Part shown: positions 1 to 6,918 of the stretch, in pieces
How positions within the stretch are numbered: the first letter of the stretch is position 1
How the letters are laid out: each line of letters starts with the position of its first letter
NCBI RefSeq assembly: GCF_018332475.1
Contig: NZ_BOQB01000025.1
Location: 1 to 53,504 of the forward strand
Reading direction: 5' to 3'
Source of the DNA: Bacillus sanguinis
Lineage (GTDB): Bacteria; Bacillota; Bacilli; Bacillales; Bacillaceae_G
DNA: 53,504 nt
Position numbers and translations under genes: made by a program
The notes under the pieces: model-generated
Told to the model about the DNA's origin: nothing
What the model saw: the letters and a program-made list of their open reading frames with translations, nothing else
Databases searched by the model: none

Positions 1-104
1 ACAGAAGGGGATAAAATTATAGAGAAAAACTCTTTAGGCATTCCGATGAAGCCAGGGAAGGTATGAAGGATTTAAAAACGGATACAAATCATTTTGTTAA
101 GAAA
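1..104 (+). pseudogene. Decayed duplicate fragment of the TslA-like lipase gene
   Basis: This stretch is nearly identical to positions 955-1059 inside the intact lipase gene. It encodes the same peptide (TEGDKIIEKNSLGIPMK) and then shifts frame, because 'aagccaggg' replaces 'aaacaaggggaa', and meets a TGA at 64-66. Similarity resumes out of frame up to about 104 and then stops. The 5' part lies outside the window. The catalytic region and the C-terminal secretion domain are absent, so no active toxin can be made from here. It is best read as the remnant of an older toxin copy next to a retained immunity gene, a pattern usual in polymorphic toxin loci (inference). Confidence 0.85.
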
Positions 105-137
105 AAAATTCATATGCTAAAATATTTTACGTGAAAA

Positions 138-195
138 GGGACATTTATCAATATATATATATTGATATCGTTTATAGATGTCCCTACGGTTTTTA
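138..195 (+). terminator. Possible hairpin terminator after the lipase fragment
   Basis: GGGACAT (138-144) pairs with ATGTCCC (178-184). An inner AT-rich palindrome occupies 147-168, and 'tacggttttt' follows. It could terminate the upstream fragment's transcript. The long AT-rich loop makes this weaker than the other terminators in the window. Confidence 0.4.
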
Positions 196-232
196 ATAGC
201 TTGTATGTTTCTCGATTGTACTTAAGGAATGT

Positions 233-270
233 AAAAAAAGCACTCATAGATACAATCTACGAGTGCTTTT
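233..270 (-). terminator. Terminator of the DUF1433-like lipoprotein gene
   Basis: A perfect stem AAAAGCACTC / GAGTGCTTTT encloses a 15-nt loop. On the minus strand it is followed by a T run (233-239 as A on the plus strand). It sits about 60 bp past the lipoprotein stop codon. Confidence 0.85.
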
Positions 271-328
271 GACGGTATGGATTTGTTTAGGGTTTTCATA
301 AAGAAAAAATATTACAACAAATCGTTAA

Positions 329-658
329 CTAATCATGTTTTAGTTCAAAATTTTTGGTGGTTGAAATGGTACTGATATGATAGTTATTAGCGTATTCAAC
401 TGCAACACTAAATTCTTTGCTTTTGTCATCCGTTACATAACCGGATATGAAAATTGTTTGAAGATCATTTGGAGTGAATTTATGTTTAGTAATAGTTACA
501 TCTACGTTTTCCTCCTCCTTGAAGTATTTAATAGTTTCTTCTTTTGCTGTATTAATGATTTCTTCCTCTTTATTATTTTCCACATTACACCCTCCTAAAA
601 TAGTAAATATTAAAGTGAAAAAGAAAAATATACCAATAATCTTCTTTTTTATTTCCAT
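329..658 (-). CDS. DUF1433-like lipoprotein, probable immunity protein of the TslA-like lipase
   Basis: The 109-residue precursor has a lysine-rich start, a hydrophobic stretch and the lipobox LGGC (Cys24), so it should be lipid-anchored on the outer face of the membrane. A GGAGGGT ribosome site lies 5 nt before the ATG. The mature domain is small, charged and of DUF1433 type as far as can be judged by eye. In Staphylococcus aureus the lipoprotein TilA, also DUF1433, neutralises the phospholipase toxin TslA. Here the gene is divergent from a TslA-like lipase, only 65 bp away, which supports the same role. Immunity function is inferred from family and position. Confidence 0.7.
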   Translation of the reverse strand: MEIKKKIIGIFFFFTLIFTILGGCNVENNKEEEIINTAKEETIKYFKEEENVDVTITKHKFTPNDLQTIFISGYVTDDKSKEFSVAVEYANNYHISTISTTKNFELKHD

Positions 659-723
659 ATATACCCTCCAATTATGGTATTTTTATTATTAGGATATCGC
701 ATAATTTACAGGAGGGGAAGAAC

Positions 724-1971
724 TTGCAACAAAATGAGAAAGTATTAGACACTACGTATTATCAATTAGCTCGTTATGCATACCAAGATGATGAAAATTT
801 AAAAGATAATGTTTACATTAGAGATAATGGGAAGAATAAGATCCAATCGTGGGCAGTAGAAAAAACATTCCACGACAAACAAACCGGAATGGACGCAGTA
901 GTCTTTGAACGAGATATAAATGGGAAAAAGCAAGTTATGGTATCTTTCCGAGGAACAGAAGGGGATAAAATTATAGAGAAAAACTCTTTAGGCATTCCGA
1001 TGAAACAAGGGGAAGGTATGAAGGATTTAAAAACGGATACGAATCATTTTGTATTACGAGAAGGTGTTCATGAACCAGCAGCACCTCCTGTAGCAGGAAC
1101 TGAGAATGCAGGTTCAAAGAAATATTGGAATGAAGAGAATCAGCGCTGGGAAACACATAATCAATTTGAACAAGCTGAAAGGGTCATGAAACAAGTAACG
1201 GATACATATAAGGGCAGGGATGATGTGGAGATATATACGACGGGTCATTCATTAGGGGGAGCTTTAGCGGAATATGCAGCGGCATCTAATGACAATGTAA
1301 GATGTATGTCATGGAATGCGCCAAGTGCAAAACATTTGTTACCGCCTGATTTACAAGAAAAAGCAAATAATGGTGAGTTTAATAATAGAATTGTAAGTGT
1401 TGTTCACGGAAATGATTCAATTGGTTATGGACCATTTGGTGCATATGAAAGTCATATAGGATCTACTTATGCGGTAACACCACCAATTTCGAAAGAAGAA
1501 ATGTCCGAGTTATCATTACAACAAAAGCTTGGGATGGATGTTACTCGATTTTTGAATTCGATAAGTGGTCCTGGTTATCATTATCAAACAGATAAAAACT
1601 TCCGATTTGGGGAGAATGGGTCTTTATCAAATAAATACTTGTTAAATGTAGACACGAATGAAAGAGTTTATGATTCACCGGGCGCGTTATTAGGCGGGGG
1701 AGAGATTCGTGTAGTTGTAGAGAATTTGGAAAAAGCCGTAAGAGATATGAAGCGAAACGCACAAGAATTTCAAGATAGAGTACCGAGGTTAATTTCTAAT
1801 ATGATGACATTATTAGAAACGGCTGAAAGTAGACGGGTAGAAGCTAAAGTAAATAATATACGCGCACATGTAGAGCATTTAAGTTTTTGGTACATACGAA
1901 CAGCAACGGAAATTTCAGATTTTATTGAGAAGAAAGCCGATGATTATAAGAAGACGGATCAACAATATTAA
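724..1971 (+). CDS. TslA-like type VII-secreted lipase (N-terminal class 3 lipase, C-terminal helical secretion domain)
   Basis: The 415-residue protein starts at TTG with GGAGGGG 7 nt upstream. It has no signal peptide. Residues ~20-300 form a class 3 lipase fold with the nucleophile elbow GHSLGG (174-179, Ser176); Asp231 (HGNDS) and His286 (GYHYQ) are candidates for the rest of the triad. Residues ~325-415 are long charged helices resembling an LXG/ESX helical domain. Lipase first and targeting domain last is the reversed order described for S. aureus TslA, a phospholipase A toxin exported by the type VII system with small helical partners. The next gene encodes such a partner, and the divergent gene encodes a DUF1433-like lipoprotein. 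Antibacterial action and T7 export are inferred; no T7 machinery gene lies in this window. Confidence 0.8.
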   Translation: MQQNEKVLDTTYYQLARYAYQDDENLKDNVYIRDNGKNKIQSWAVEKTFHDKQTGMDAVVFERDINGKKQVMVSFRGTEGDKIIEKNSLGIPMKQGEGMKDLKTDTNHFVLREGVHEPAAPPVAGTENAGSKKYWNEENQRWETHNQFEQAERVMKQVTDTYKGRDDVEIYTTGHSLGGALAEYAAASNDNVRCMSWNAPSAKHLLPPDLQEKANNGEFNNRIVSVVHGNDSIGYGPFGAYESHIGSTYAVTPPISKEEMSELSLQQKLGMDVTRFLNSISGPGYHYQTDKNFRFGENGSLSNKYLLNVDTNERVYDSPGALLGGGEIRVVVENLEKAVRDMKRNAQEFQDRVPRLISNMMTLLETAESRRVEAKVNNIRAHVEHLSFWYIRTATEISDFIEKKADDYKKTDQQY

Positions 1972-1985
1972 GGGAGAAGATTAAG

Positions 1986-2282
1986 ATGCCGAGAATTTAC
2001 TTAAATGAAGAAGTATTGAGCCAAGCTTTACAACAATTTGACCATATGATTCAAGACTTAAACCATAATAAAAGGGTTGTAAGTAATGTACATAATTTAC
2101 TTCTTTCAAGCTGGTCGCAACTTGGAGTAGGGAAAAAAGCCATTAGCGATTTAGAATCTTTTAAAAAAGATATCGAAAGAAGGATGGAAGAATTAGAGTC
2201 TGATAAAAGAGAGTTAAAGGGTGCGATTGATTTATTAAAAGCGTTAGATCAAAGTTATGATTACATGGGGCCTAAATATTAA
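1986..2282 (+). CDS. Small helical T7SS partner protein (TlaA / WXG100-like)
   Basis: The 98-residue protein lies 14 bp after the lipase gene with 'aagggagaag' as ribosome site. It is almost wholly helical and lacks cysteines, a signal peptide and membrane segments. Two long helices flank 'SSWSQLGVGKKA', a W-x(n)-G turn like that of WXG100 proteins, and the second helix is strongly charged. Size, fold and position match the TlaA proteins that stack on the C-terminal domain of S. aureus TslA to form a composite export signal. S. aureus needs two such partners and only one is visible here. Function is inferred. Confidence 0.65.
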   Translation: MPRIYLNEEVLSQALQQFDHMIQDLNHNKRVVSNVHNLLLSSWSQLGVGKKAISDLESFKKDIERRMEELESDKRELKGAIDLLKALDQSYDYMGPKY

Positions 2283-2290
2283 ATTACAAG

Positions 2291-2314
2291 AAGCACTCGC
2301 AAAGGTGCTTTTTG
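2291..2314 (+). terminator. Terminator of the lipase-partner operon
   Basis: AAGCAC (2291-2296) pairs with GTGCTT (2305-2310) and is followed by a T run. It lies just after the partner gene. Confidence 0.7.
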
Positions 2315-2413
2315 TAGTTTAACTGGATGAAAGATTACTGTAGTAATTATGGAAGAATATGATTCTGATTCATAAAGTGAATGGAGAAAGTAATATGTAG
2401 TTTTGAATCAAAC

Positions 2414-2442
2414 TTGCAAACGATGATTTTTTATTTTACAAT
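2414..2442 (+). promoter_or_regulatory. Sigma-A promoter of the TetR operon
   Basis: TTGCAA (2414-2419), a 17-bp spacer and TACAAT (2437-2442) point to a start near 2449, inside the palindrome that follows. Confidence 0.7.
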
Positions 2443-2465
2443 TTATTTACCGACCGGTAAGTAAA
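2442..2465 (+). promoter_or_regulatory. Palindromic operator of the TetR regulator
   Basis: The left half TTTATTTACCG (2442-2452) and the right half CGGTAAGTAAA (2455-2465) are inverted copies with a single mismatch and a 2-bp centre. The element abuts the -10 box and covers the predicted transcription start, immediately before the tetR ribosome site. Autorepression is the simple reading. Confidence 0.75.
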
Positions 2466-2482
2466 AATAAGTGAGGTACAGT

Positions 2483-3064
2483 ATGACAAAGAATTTACAA
2501 ACATCGCAAAACATTGTCGAGGCATCATTTAAACTCATGGCAGAGCACGGCATTGAGAAGATGAGCCTTTCTATGATTGCGAAAGAAGTAGGTATTTCAA
2601 AACCGGCTATTTATTATCATTTTTCTTCTAAAGAAGCGTTAGTCGATTTTTTATTTGAAGAAATTTTTTCTGGGTATCATTTCGTGAGTTATTTCGATAA
2701 AGAACAATATACGAAAGAAAACTTTGCAGAAAAGTTAATTTCAGATGGTTTACATATGCTCTCTGAATATGAAGGGCAAGAAGGAATATTACGCGTTATA
2801 AATGAATTTATCGTAACTGCATCGCGAAATGAAAAGTATCAGAAACGCTTATTTGAAATACAAGAAGAGTTCTTAAATGGTTTCCACGATTTATTGAAGA
2901 AAGGTGTAGAACTGGGCGTTGTGTCACAATATGAAACGGAAGAAAATGCTCATACGCTAGCGCTTGTGATCGATAATATGAGTAATTACATGCTCATGGG
3001 ATTCGAGTTAAAGTATAAAGAAATTTGGATTCGAAATGTGAAAAACGTTATGAAGGAGGAATAG
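2483..3064 (+). CDS. TetR/AcrR family transcriptional regulator
   Basis: I chose ATG 2483 over the in-frame GTG 2471 because AAGTGAGG (2469-2476) then serves as ribosome site. The 193-residue protein has an N-terminal TetR helix-turn-helix (around 'MIAKEVGISKPAIYYHFSSK', residues ~30-50) and a variable helical ligand domain. It is probably autoregulated through the palindrome at 2442-2465. The next gene begins two bases after its stop and encodes a small membrane protein, so the two are co-transcribed. The effector ligand cannot be read from the sequence. Confidence 0.85.
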   Translation: MTKNLQTSQNIVEASFKLMAEHGIEKMSLSMIAKEVGISKPAIYYHFSSKEALVDFLFEEIFSGYHFVSYFDKEQYTKENFAEKLISDGLHMLSEYEGQEGILRVINEFIVTASRNEKYQKRLFEIQEEFLNGFHDLLKKGVELGVVSQYETEENAHTLALVIDNMSNYMLMGFELKYKEIWIRNVKNVMKEE

Positions 3065-3066
3065 AA

Positions 3067-3234
3067 GTGAAAATGCAAAAAAACTGGTGGCTCGGTTTTC
3101 TCGGATTCATTGGAGTTTATAAAATACCAGGTATGATAGAGGCTTTTCAAGCGAATGGAAGTTGGCTGAAGTTAATCGGCTTCATTTGGCTACTTTGGTT
3201 CGGATATTTTATTCCTAAGAAGAAAGATAATTAA
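3067..3234 (+). CDS. Small membrane protein co-transcribed with the TetR regulator
   Basis: The start is GTG 3067, with AAGGAGG (3053-3059) at the end of the tetR gene; an in-frame ATG lies at 3073. The ~55 residues are rich in W, G and F, with two hydrophobic segments ('WWLGFLGFIGVYKI' and 'LIGFIWLLWFGYFI') and a basic tail PKKKDN. It is probably a two-pass membrane peptide regulated by the adjacent TetR. I do not recognise a function. Confidence 0.65.
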   Translation: MKMQKNWWLGFLGFIGVYKIPGMIEAFQANGSWLKLIGFIWLLWFGYFIPKKKDN

Positions 3235-3313
3235 ATTACAATTTTCTGTAAAGTTATGTAAAATATAGATTGAGACTATTCGTATATTAGATTACTAGAT
3301 TTGGAGTGGTTAC

Positions 3314-3790
3314 ATGGATCCATTGAAAAATGAAATTCACCCTGACATGGTGAAGGTGTGGAAAGTTCGTGCTGTAATTGAAGAAGGGATCGGTATTCTC
3401 GTCATTTTAGCTTACCTTTTCCTCATGATAAAGTTTGATTGGTGGGCATGGATTTTGTATGTGATGATTGGGCTAACAGTTGTGTTCGCACCATTTTCGT
3501 ACTTCTTATTCCCGAAACTACGTCAGCGTTATTACAGTTATCAATTAAATGACGAAGAACTTGAAATTCAGCACGGTCTTTTCGTCGTAAAGCGCGTATT
3601 AGTACCGATGATTCGTGTACAGCACGTGACAATTGAACAAGGACCGATTATGAGAAAATATGGCTTAGCTGAATTGCACATTTCTACAGCAGCAACTTCT
3701 CACAGCATCCCAGGTTTAACGATGTATGAAGCAGAAATGTTGAAAACGAAAATCGCAGAATTAGCGAAAGTGAGTGATGAGGATGTATAA
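3314..3790 (+). CDS. ydbS: YdbS-like bacterial PH (bPH2) membrane protein, copy 1
   Basis: The 158-residue protein has a short N-terminal cytoplasmic part, two membrane helices (residues ~25-70) and a bPH2 domain containing 'RVQHVTIEQGPIMRKY' and 'ELHISTAATSHSIPG'. Its end overlaps the next gene, which encodes the larger YdbT-like partner, as in B. subtilis ydbS-ydbT. That pair has been linked to resistance to antimicrobial compounds such as amylocyclicin. A closely similar pair lies at 14035-15922. Confidence 0.85.
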   Translation: MDPLKNEIHPDMVKVWKVRAVIEEGIGILVILAYLFLMIKFDWWAWILYVMIGLTVVFAPFSYFLFPKLRQRYYSYQLNDEELEIQHGLFVVKRVLVPMIRVQHVTIEQGPIMRKYGLAELHISTAATSHSIPGLTMYEAEMLKTKIAELAKVSDEDV

Positions 3791-5234
3791 GAGGCAGCAT
3801 CCAATCACGATGTTATTAGAATTAAAAATAACAGACTTTATACCACTCATTATTTTCATGTTTAGTTTAAACGGAAAGTTCCCGTTTTGGTATTTAATTC
3901 CCGCTGCATTCGGTTTACTCACCGTCTTTTCAGCGTTTGAAAAATGGTACTACACAACATACTGGGTTGAAAATAACGTACTACATGTGAAACAGGGGCT
4001 CTTTGTGAAGAAGGAGAGCTACTTAAATAAAGAACGTGTGCAAACGATTCATACAAGTTCTAACGTGTTATATCAAATGCTTGGCTTAAAGAAAATTCAA
4101 ATCGAAACAGCTGGTGGGGGCGACGATGCAGAAGTTAGTTTAGCTGGTATTACAGTAGAAGAGGCAACAGAGCTTATTACTTTGCTAAATGAGCCAACTC
4201 CAGAAGTGAAAGCAGAAGAAACGTTAGACGAAGCAGTAGAAAATACAGAAGAAAAACAAATCGTTACAGAAGAGAAACAATCGACAGAATATAAATTGAC
4301 TTGGAAAGAAATTTTACTAGCATCTGTTACATCTGGTCAGTTTGGACTATTATTCTCATTAATCTTTTTCGTATATCATCAAGTAGATGAGTACATTCCG
4401 AAATGGATCGAGAATGGCGTAAAGTCGTATGTAATGGACCACGATATATATGGCTTGATTTTCATGATAGCCATTTTGATCGTCCTTTCATGGATTATAT
4501 CGACAATCGGTTATGCGCTAAAACATGGAGATTTCACAGTGAATCGAAGAAATGATGAGGTCCGCATTTCACAAGGATTACTTGAGAAAAAAGAACTCGT
4601 CCTAAAATTGCACCGTATTCAAGGTATTACGATAAAAGAAAGTATTTTACGTCAGCCATTCGGTTATTGCGCTGTGCAAGTAGAAGTCATTCAAAGTAAA
4701 GGACTGGATGACGAGAAAGAAAAAGTTACACTGCATCCAATCATTCGAAAAGATCGCGTACAACAGTTACTCGCACATTTACAATTACCATACGAACTGA
4801 ATACAAATATTATTTCATTACCAAAAACAGCATTACGCCGCTATCTCATTGATAGTTTCATTTTCTTCGCAATGCTAGCAATCCCGCTTACTGGAATAAG
4901 TATATACTTTGAAAAGCACTTCATCATGTGGGCATTCATTCCGCTAGCGATCCTCATCTTTACACTTGGATATGCAACATTTAAAACAAATGGTTACAGT
5001 GTAAATGGAGAGCAAATTACGCTTGTATATCGCAGCGTCGGAAAATATACAGGACTTGTTAGAAGAAGACACGTCCAATCAATGGAAAAGACACAATCAT
5101 ATTTCCAGCGCCGTGCAAATCTATGTACGTATAAGTTCTCTAACGCATCATCGAATTATAAATTAGAGCATACGGGAGTAGAAGATGCGGGGAGAATGCA
5201 GGATTGGTATAAGAAGAGATTAAGTGAGGATTAA
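3777..5234 (+). CDS. ydbT: YdbT-like multi-domain bPH2 membrane protein, copy 1
   Basis: This gene overlaps the end of ydbS. Starts are possible at GTG 3774, ATG 3777 and ATG 3783, and translational coupling is likely. The ~485-residue protein has three bPH2 units separated by paired membrane helices: unit 1 with 'KKESYLNKERVQTIHT', an acidic linker near residues 140-170, unit 2 with 'ELVLKLHRIQGITIKE', and a C-terminal unit with 'GLVRRRHVQSMEKTQSYFQRR'. Family length in B. subtilis is about 490 residues, so it is complete. It probably forms a complex with YdbS at the membrane. Confidence 0.85.
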   Translation: MRMYKRQHPITMLLELKITDFIPLIIFMFSLNGKFPFWYLIPAAFGLLTVFSAFEKWYYTTYWVENNVLHVKQGLFVKKESYLNKERVQTIHTSSNVLYQMLGLKKIQIETAGGGDDAEVSLAGITVEEATELITLLNEPTPEVKAEETLDEAVENTEEKQIVTEEKQSTEYKLTWKEILLASVTSGQFGLLFSLIFFVYHQVDEYIPKWIENGVKSYVMDHDIYGLIFMIAILIVLSWIISTIGYALKHGDFTVNRRNDEVRISQGLLEKKELVLKLHRIQGITIKESILRQPFGYCAVQVEVIQSKGLDDEKEKVTLHPIIRKDRVQQLLAHLQLPYELNTNIISLPKTALRRYLIDSFIFFAMLAIPLTGISIYFEKHFIMWAFIPLAILIFTLGYATFKTNGYSVNGEQITLVYRSVGKYTGLVRRRHVQSMEKTQSYFQRRANLCTYKFSNASSNYKLEHTGVEDAGRMQDWYKKRLSED

Positions 5235-5239
5235 ATAGA

Positions 5240-5275
5240 ATGGCTCGTCTTTTGCGGAAGATGGGCTATTTTTTT
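5240..5275 (+). terminator. Terminator of ydbS-ydbT copy 1
   Basis: GCTCGTCTT pairs with AAGATGGGC (two G-U pairs) around 'ttgcgg', followed by a T run that merges into the bcr1 target site. Confidence 0.7.
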
Positions 5276-5427
5276 ATCCCGCATTAACGGGCAGTAAAAT
5301 CCCCAACTCAAAATTCAGCAAAAGCAAAGAAGTTAGGTGCCGGGATCAACTGCTCGTAAAAGCCCGATTGGTGAGGGCTGATAAACAGTGGGGGATGAAA
5401 AAAACCACAGATTAAAGTTTCACTTTA
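5273..5427 (+). repeat. bcr1 repeat element, copy 1
   Basis: This 155-bp element begins TTTATCCCGCATTAACGGGC and ends GTTTCACTTTAT, with TTTAT at both ends as target-site duplication (5273-5277 and 5423-5427). The sequence matches the bcr1 repeat known only from the B. cereus group, a non-coding element with mobile behaviour. It carries several internal inverted repeats, including CGGGCAGTA / ACTGCTCG. Here it inserted directly after the T tract of a terminator. Other copies are at 10345-10502 and 46236-46392. Confidence 0.9.
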
Positions 5428-5471
5428 TGTGAAAATAATGAATAATATATGTGGAAGGAAAAGTGAGGTGA

Positions 5472-5915
5472 ATGAGAGTGAGCAAATTTTTAATTCCGTA
5501 TTCATTTTCTATATTAAGTTTCTTTATTTCAGTAACGGCACTTGATTTATACGATAGGATGGGAAACAATAGTGAGCTGGTTTCGCCGAACATACTTGGT
5601 AAGATAATTCAATCTACTGCGCAAATGGGAGTCCTTACATTGTATTTCGGAGTACCTATCATTTTCGGTGGCTGTCTACTTGGTGAGTTATTGTTTAGAG
5701 GTATCATTTTACGATTTAAACTAAGCTATATTATATCTTTATTATTATATTTGCTTTTAGCTTGTAGTATTGTTTCTGTAACGGTAGGAATGCCAGCTAC
5801 ATATGAAGATTCTAATGTTTTTTTCATGGGAATAACTATGATTTGCGCTGTTACATTCTTAGTGGGGCGGAATATATGGGAGAAAAAACAAGTTAATAAT
5901 GGAGTGGCAAAATGA
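5472..5915 (+). CDS. Four-helix membrane protein of unknown function
   Basis: The 147-residue protein starts at ATG with GTGAGGTG just upstream. Four hydrophobic segments are clear (about residues 6-24, 50-73, 82-103 and 115-132), with short loops and a basic C-terminus. It overlaps the start of the CPCC gene by four bases, so the two are co-transcribed and probably coupled. An unlinked protein at 6240-6623 on the other strand has a similar size and layout, including 'GCLLGE', and may be a distant relative. Confidence 0.7.
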   Translation: MRVSKFLIPYSFSILSFFISVTALDLYDRMGNNSELVSPNILGKIIQSTAQMGVLTLYFGVPIIFGGCLLGELLFRGIILRFKLSYIISLLLYLLLACSIVSVTVGMPATYEDSNVFFMGITMICAVTFLVGRNIWEKKQVNNGVAK

Positions 5916-6175
5916 AATACACATGTCCATGCTGCGGGTATAGAACAATAGAAGAAGAACCACCAGGTACATATGAAATTTGTAATATATGTTATTGGGA
6001 AGATGATGAGGTTCAGTTTAACGATCCTGATTTTGAAGGCGGGGCGAATGTAGCTTCGTTAAGACAAGCACAGAAAAATTTCATTGCATTTGGTGCTTGC
6101 GAGGAGTGCTTTTTGAAATCAGTTAGAAAGCCGACTGGTGAAGATGTGAAGGATGCTAGTTGGAAGCAAATGTAG
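5912..6175 (+). CDS. Cysteine-rich CPCC-family protein
   Basis: The 87-residue protein opens with KYTCPCCGYRT and continues with 'EICNICYWEDDEVQ', giving a CPCC...CxxC set that should bind a metal, followed by CEECF further on. This is the layout of the CPCC cysteine-rich family, whose function is unknown; its members often sit near contact-dependent toxin and immunity genes. The ATG overlaps the stop of the preceding membrane-protein gene (ATGA). Confidence 0.8.
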   Translation: MKYTCPCCGYRTIEEEPPGTYEICNICYWEDDEVQFNDPDFEGGANVASLRQAQKNFIAFGACEECFLKSVRKPTGEDVKDASWKQM

Positions 6176-6180
6176 TAAGG

Positions 6181-6222
6181 AAAATGTTATTACTCAATTT
6201 ATTAGGAGTAATAACATTTTTT
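6181..6222 (+). terminator. Bidirectional terminator between convergent genes
   Basis: AAAATGTTATTACTC (6181-6195) and GAGTAATAACATTTT (6206-6220) form a 15-bp perfect stem with T runs on both strands. It lies between the CPCC gene and the minus-strand gene at 6240. Confidence 0.9.
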
Positions 6223-6239
6223 ATGCAATGATGAAAGAA

Positions 6240-6623
6240 TTAGCGCCGTCTTACAAGATAAAACAGTAAAGATGATACAGTAATAGGAATGCCAGTATTC
6301 AGAAAGGTTTCTAAAGTAAAGGATAGAAAATCTCTGTCGTTAAACCACATAAAGAATACATGATTGTAGGCAATACCTAACAATATAAATAAAGGAATAC
6401 CGATTTTTAATTCGTGACTTCTTTTTATTTTTCTATAACAAAATTCACCTAATAAACAACCGATAAGAACAGGGATGCTTCCAAGAATTGAAAACATAAT
6501 AATGGATACCCAAATCGGTCCCCATGAATCCGCATAATTTGGGACGCTTGCATACTGTAAAACATTCACAGCAGTAGAGAAAGCTAGTAAACATGCTATA
6601 TAGCTAACAGTAAATTTCTTCAT
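6240..6623 (-). CDS. Four-helix membrane protein of unknown function
   Basis: The 127-residue protein has four predicted membrane segments (about residues 6-24, 38-62, 74-92 and 102-122) and ends in RRR. 'IPVLIGCLLGEFCYRKIKR' resembles the second segment of the protein at 5472. 'gggggataat' precedes the ATG as ribosome site. No recognised domain. Confidence 0.65.
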   Translation of the reverse strand: MKKFTVSYIACLLAFSTAVNVLQYASVPNYADSWGPIWVSIIMFSILGSIPVLIGCLLGEFCYRKIKRSHELKIGIPLFILLGIAYNHVFFMWFNDRDFLSFTLETFLNTGIPITVSSLLFYLVRRR

Positions 6624-6701
6624 TATTATCCCCCGAGACTATGTAAAATGGCATGTAGCAATAGAAATAGAAGCAAATGAAAATCTTCCATCTTCTATAT
6701 G

Positions 6702-6745
6702 TGATTATATCAAGTGTATAAAAAACTAGCTCTATTTTTTCGCTT
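6702..6745 (+). repeat. Intergenic repeat shared with 13540-13585
   Basis: The stretch contains 'gattatatcaa', then 'tataaaaaactagct' and 'tatttttt'. An almost identical stretch with the same order, preceded by a similar 'cttcc' segment, lies upstream of the 98-residue gene at 13663. See findings. Confidence 0.55.
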
Positions 6746-6918
6746 CTCATATAAAAAAACAAACTGGTAGTTCATTATTTCTGCTTATATTGTTATTGGA
6801 ATATTTAAGGCGAAAGGTTATAATTAACATTTGTGTAATCTGTCATTATGATAATTTTTGTGAAACGAATCACAATGGTACTACGAGTTTAATAAAGAAG
6901 AGGGGAACATGTGTAAAT

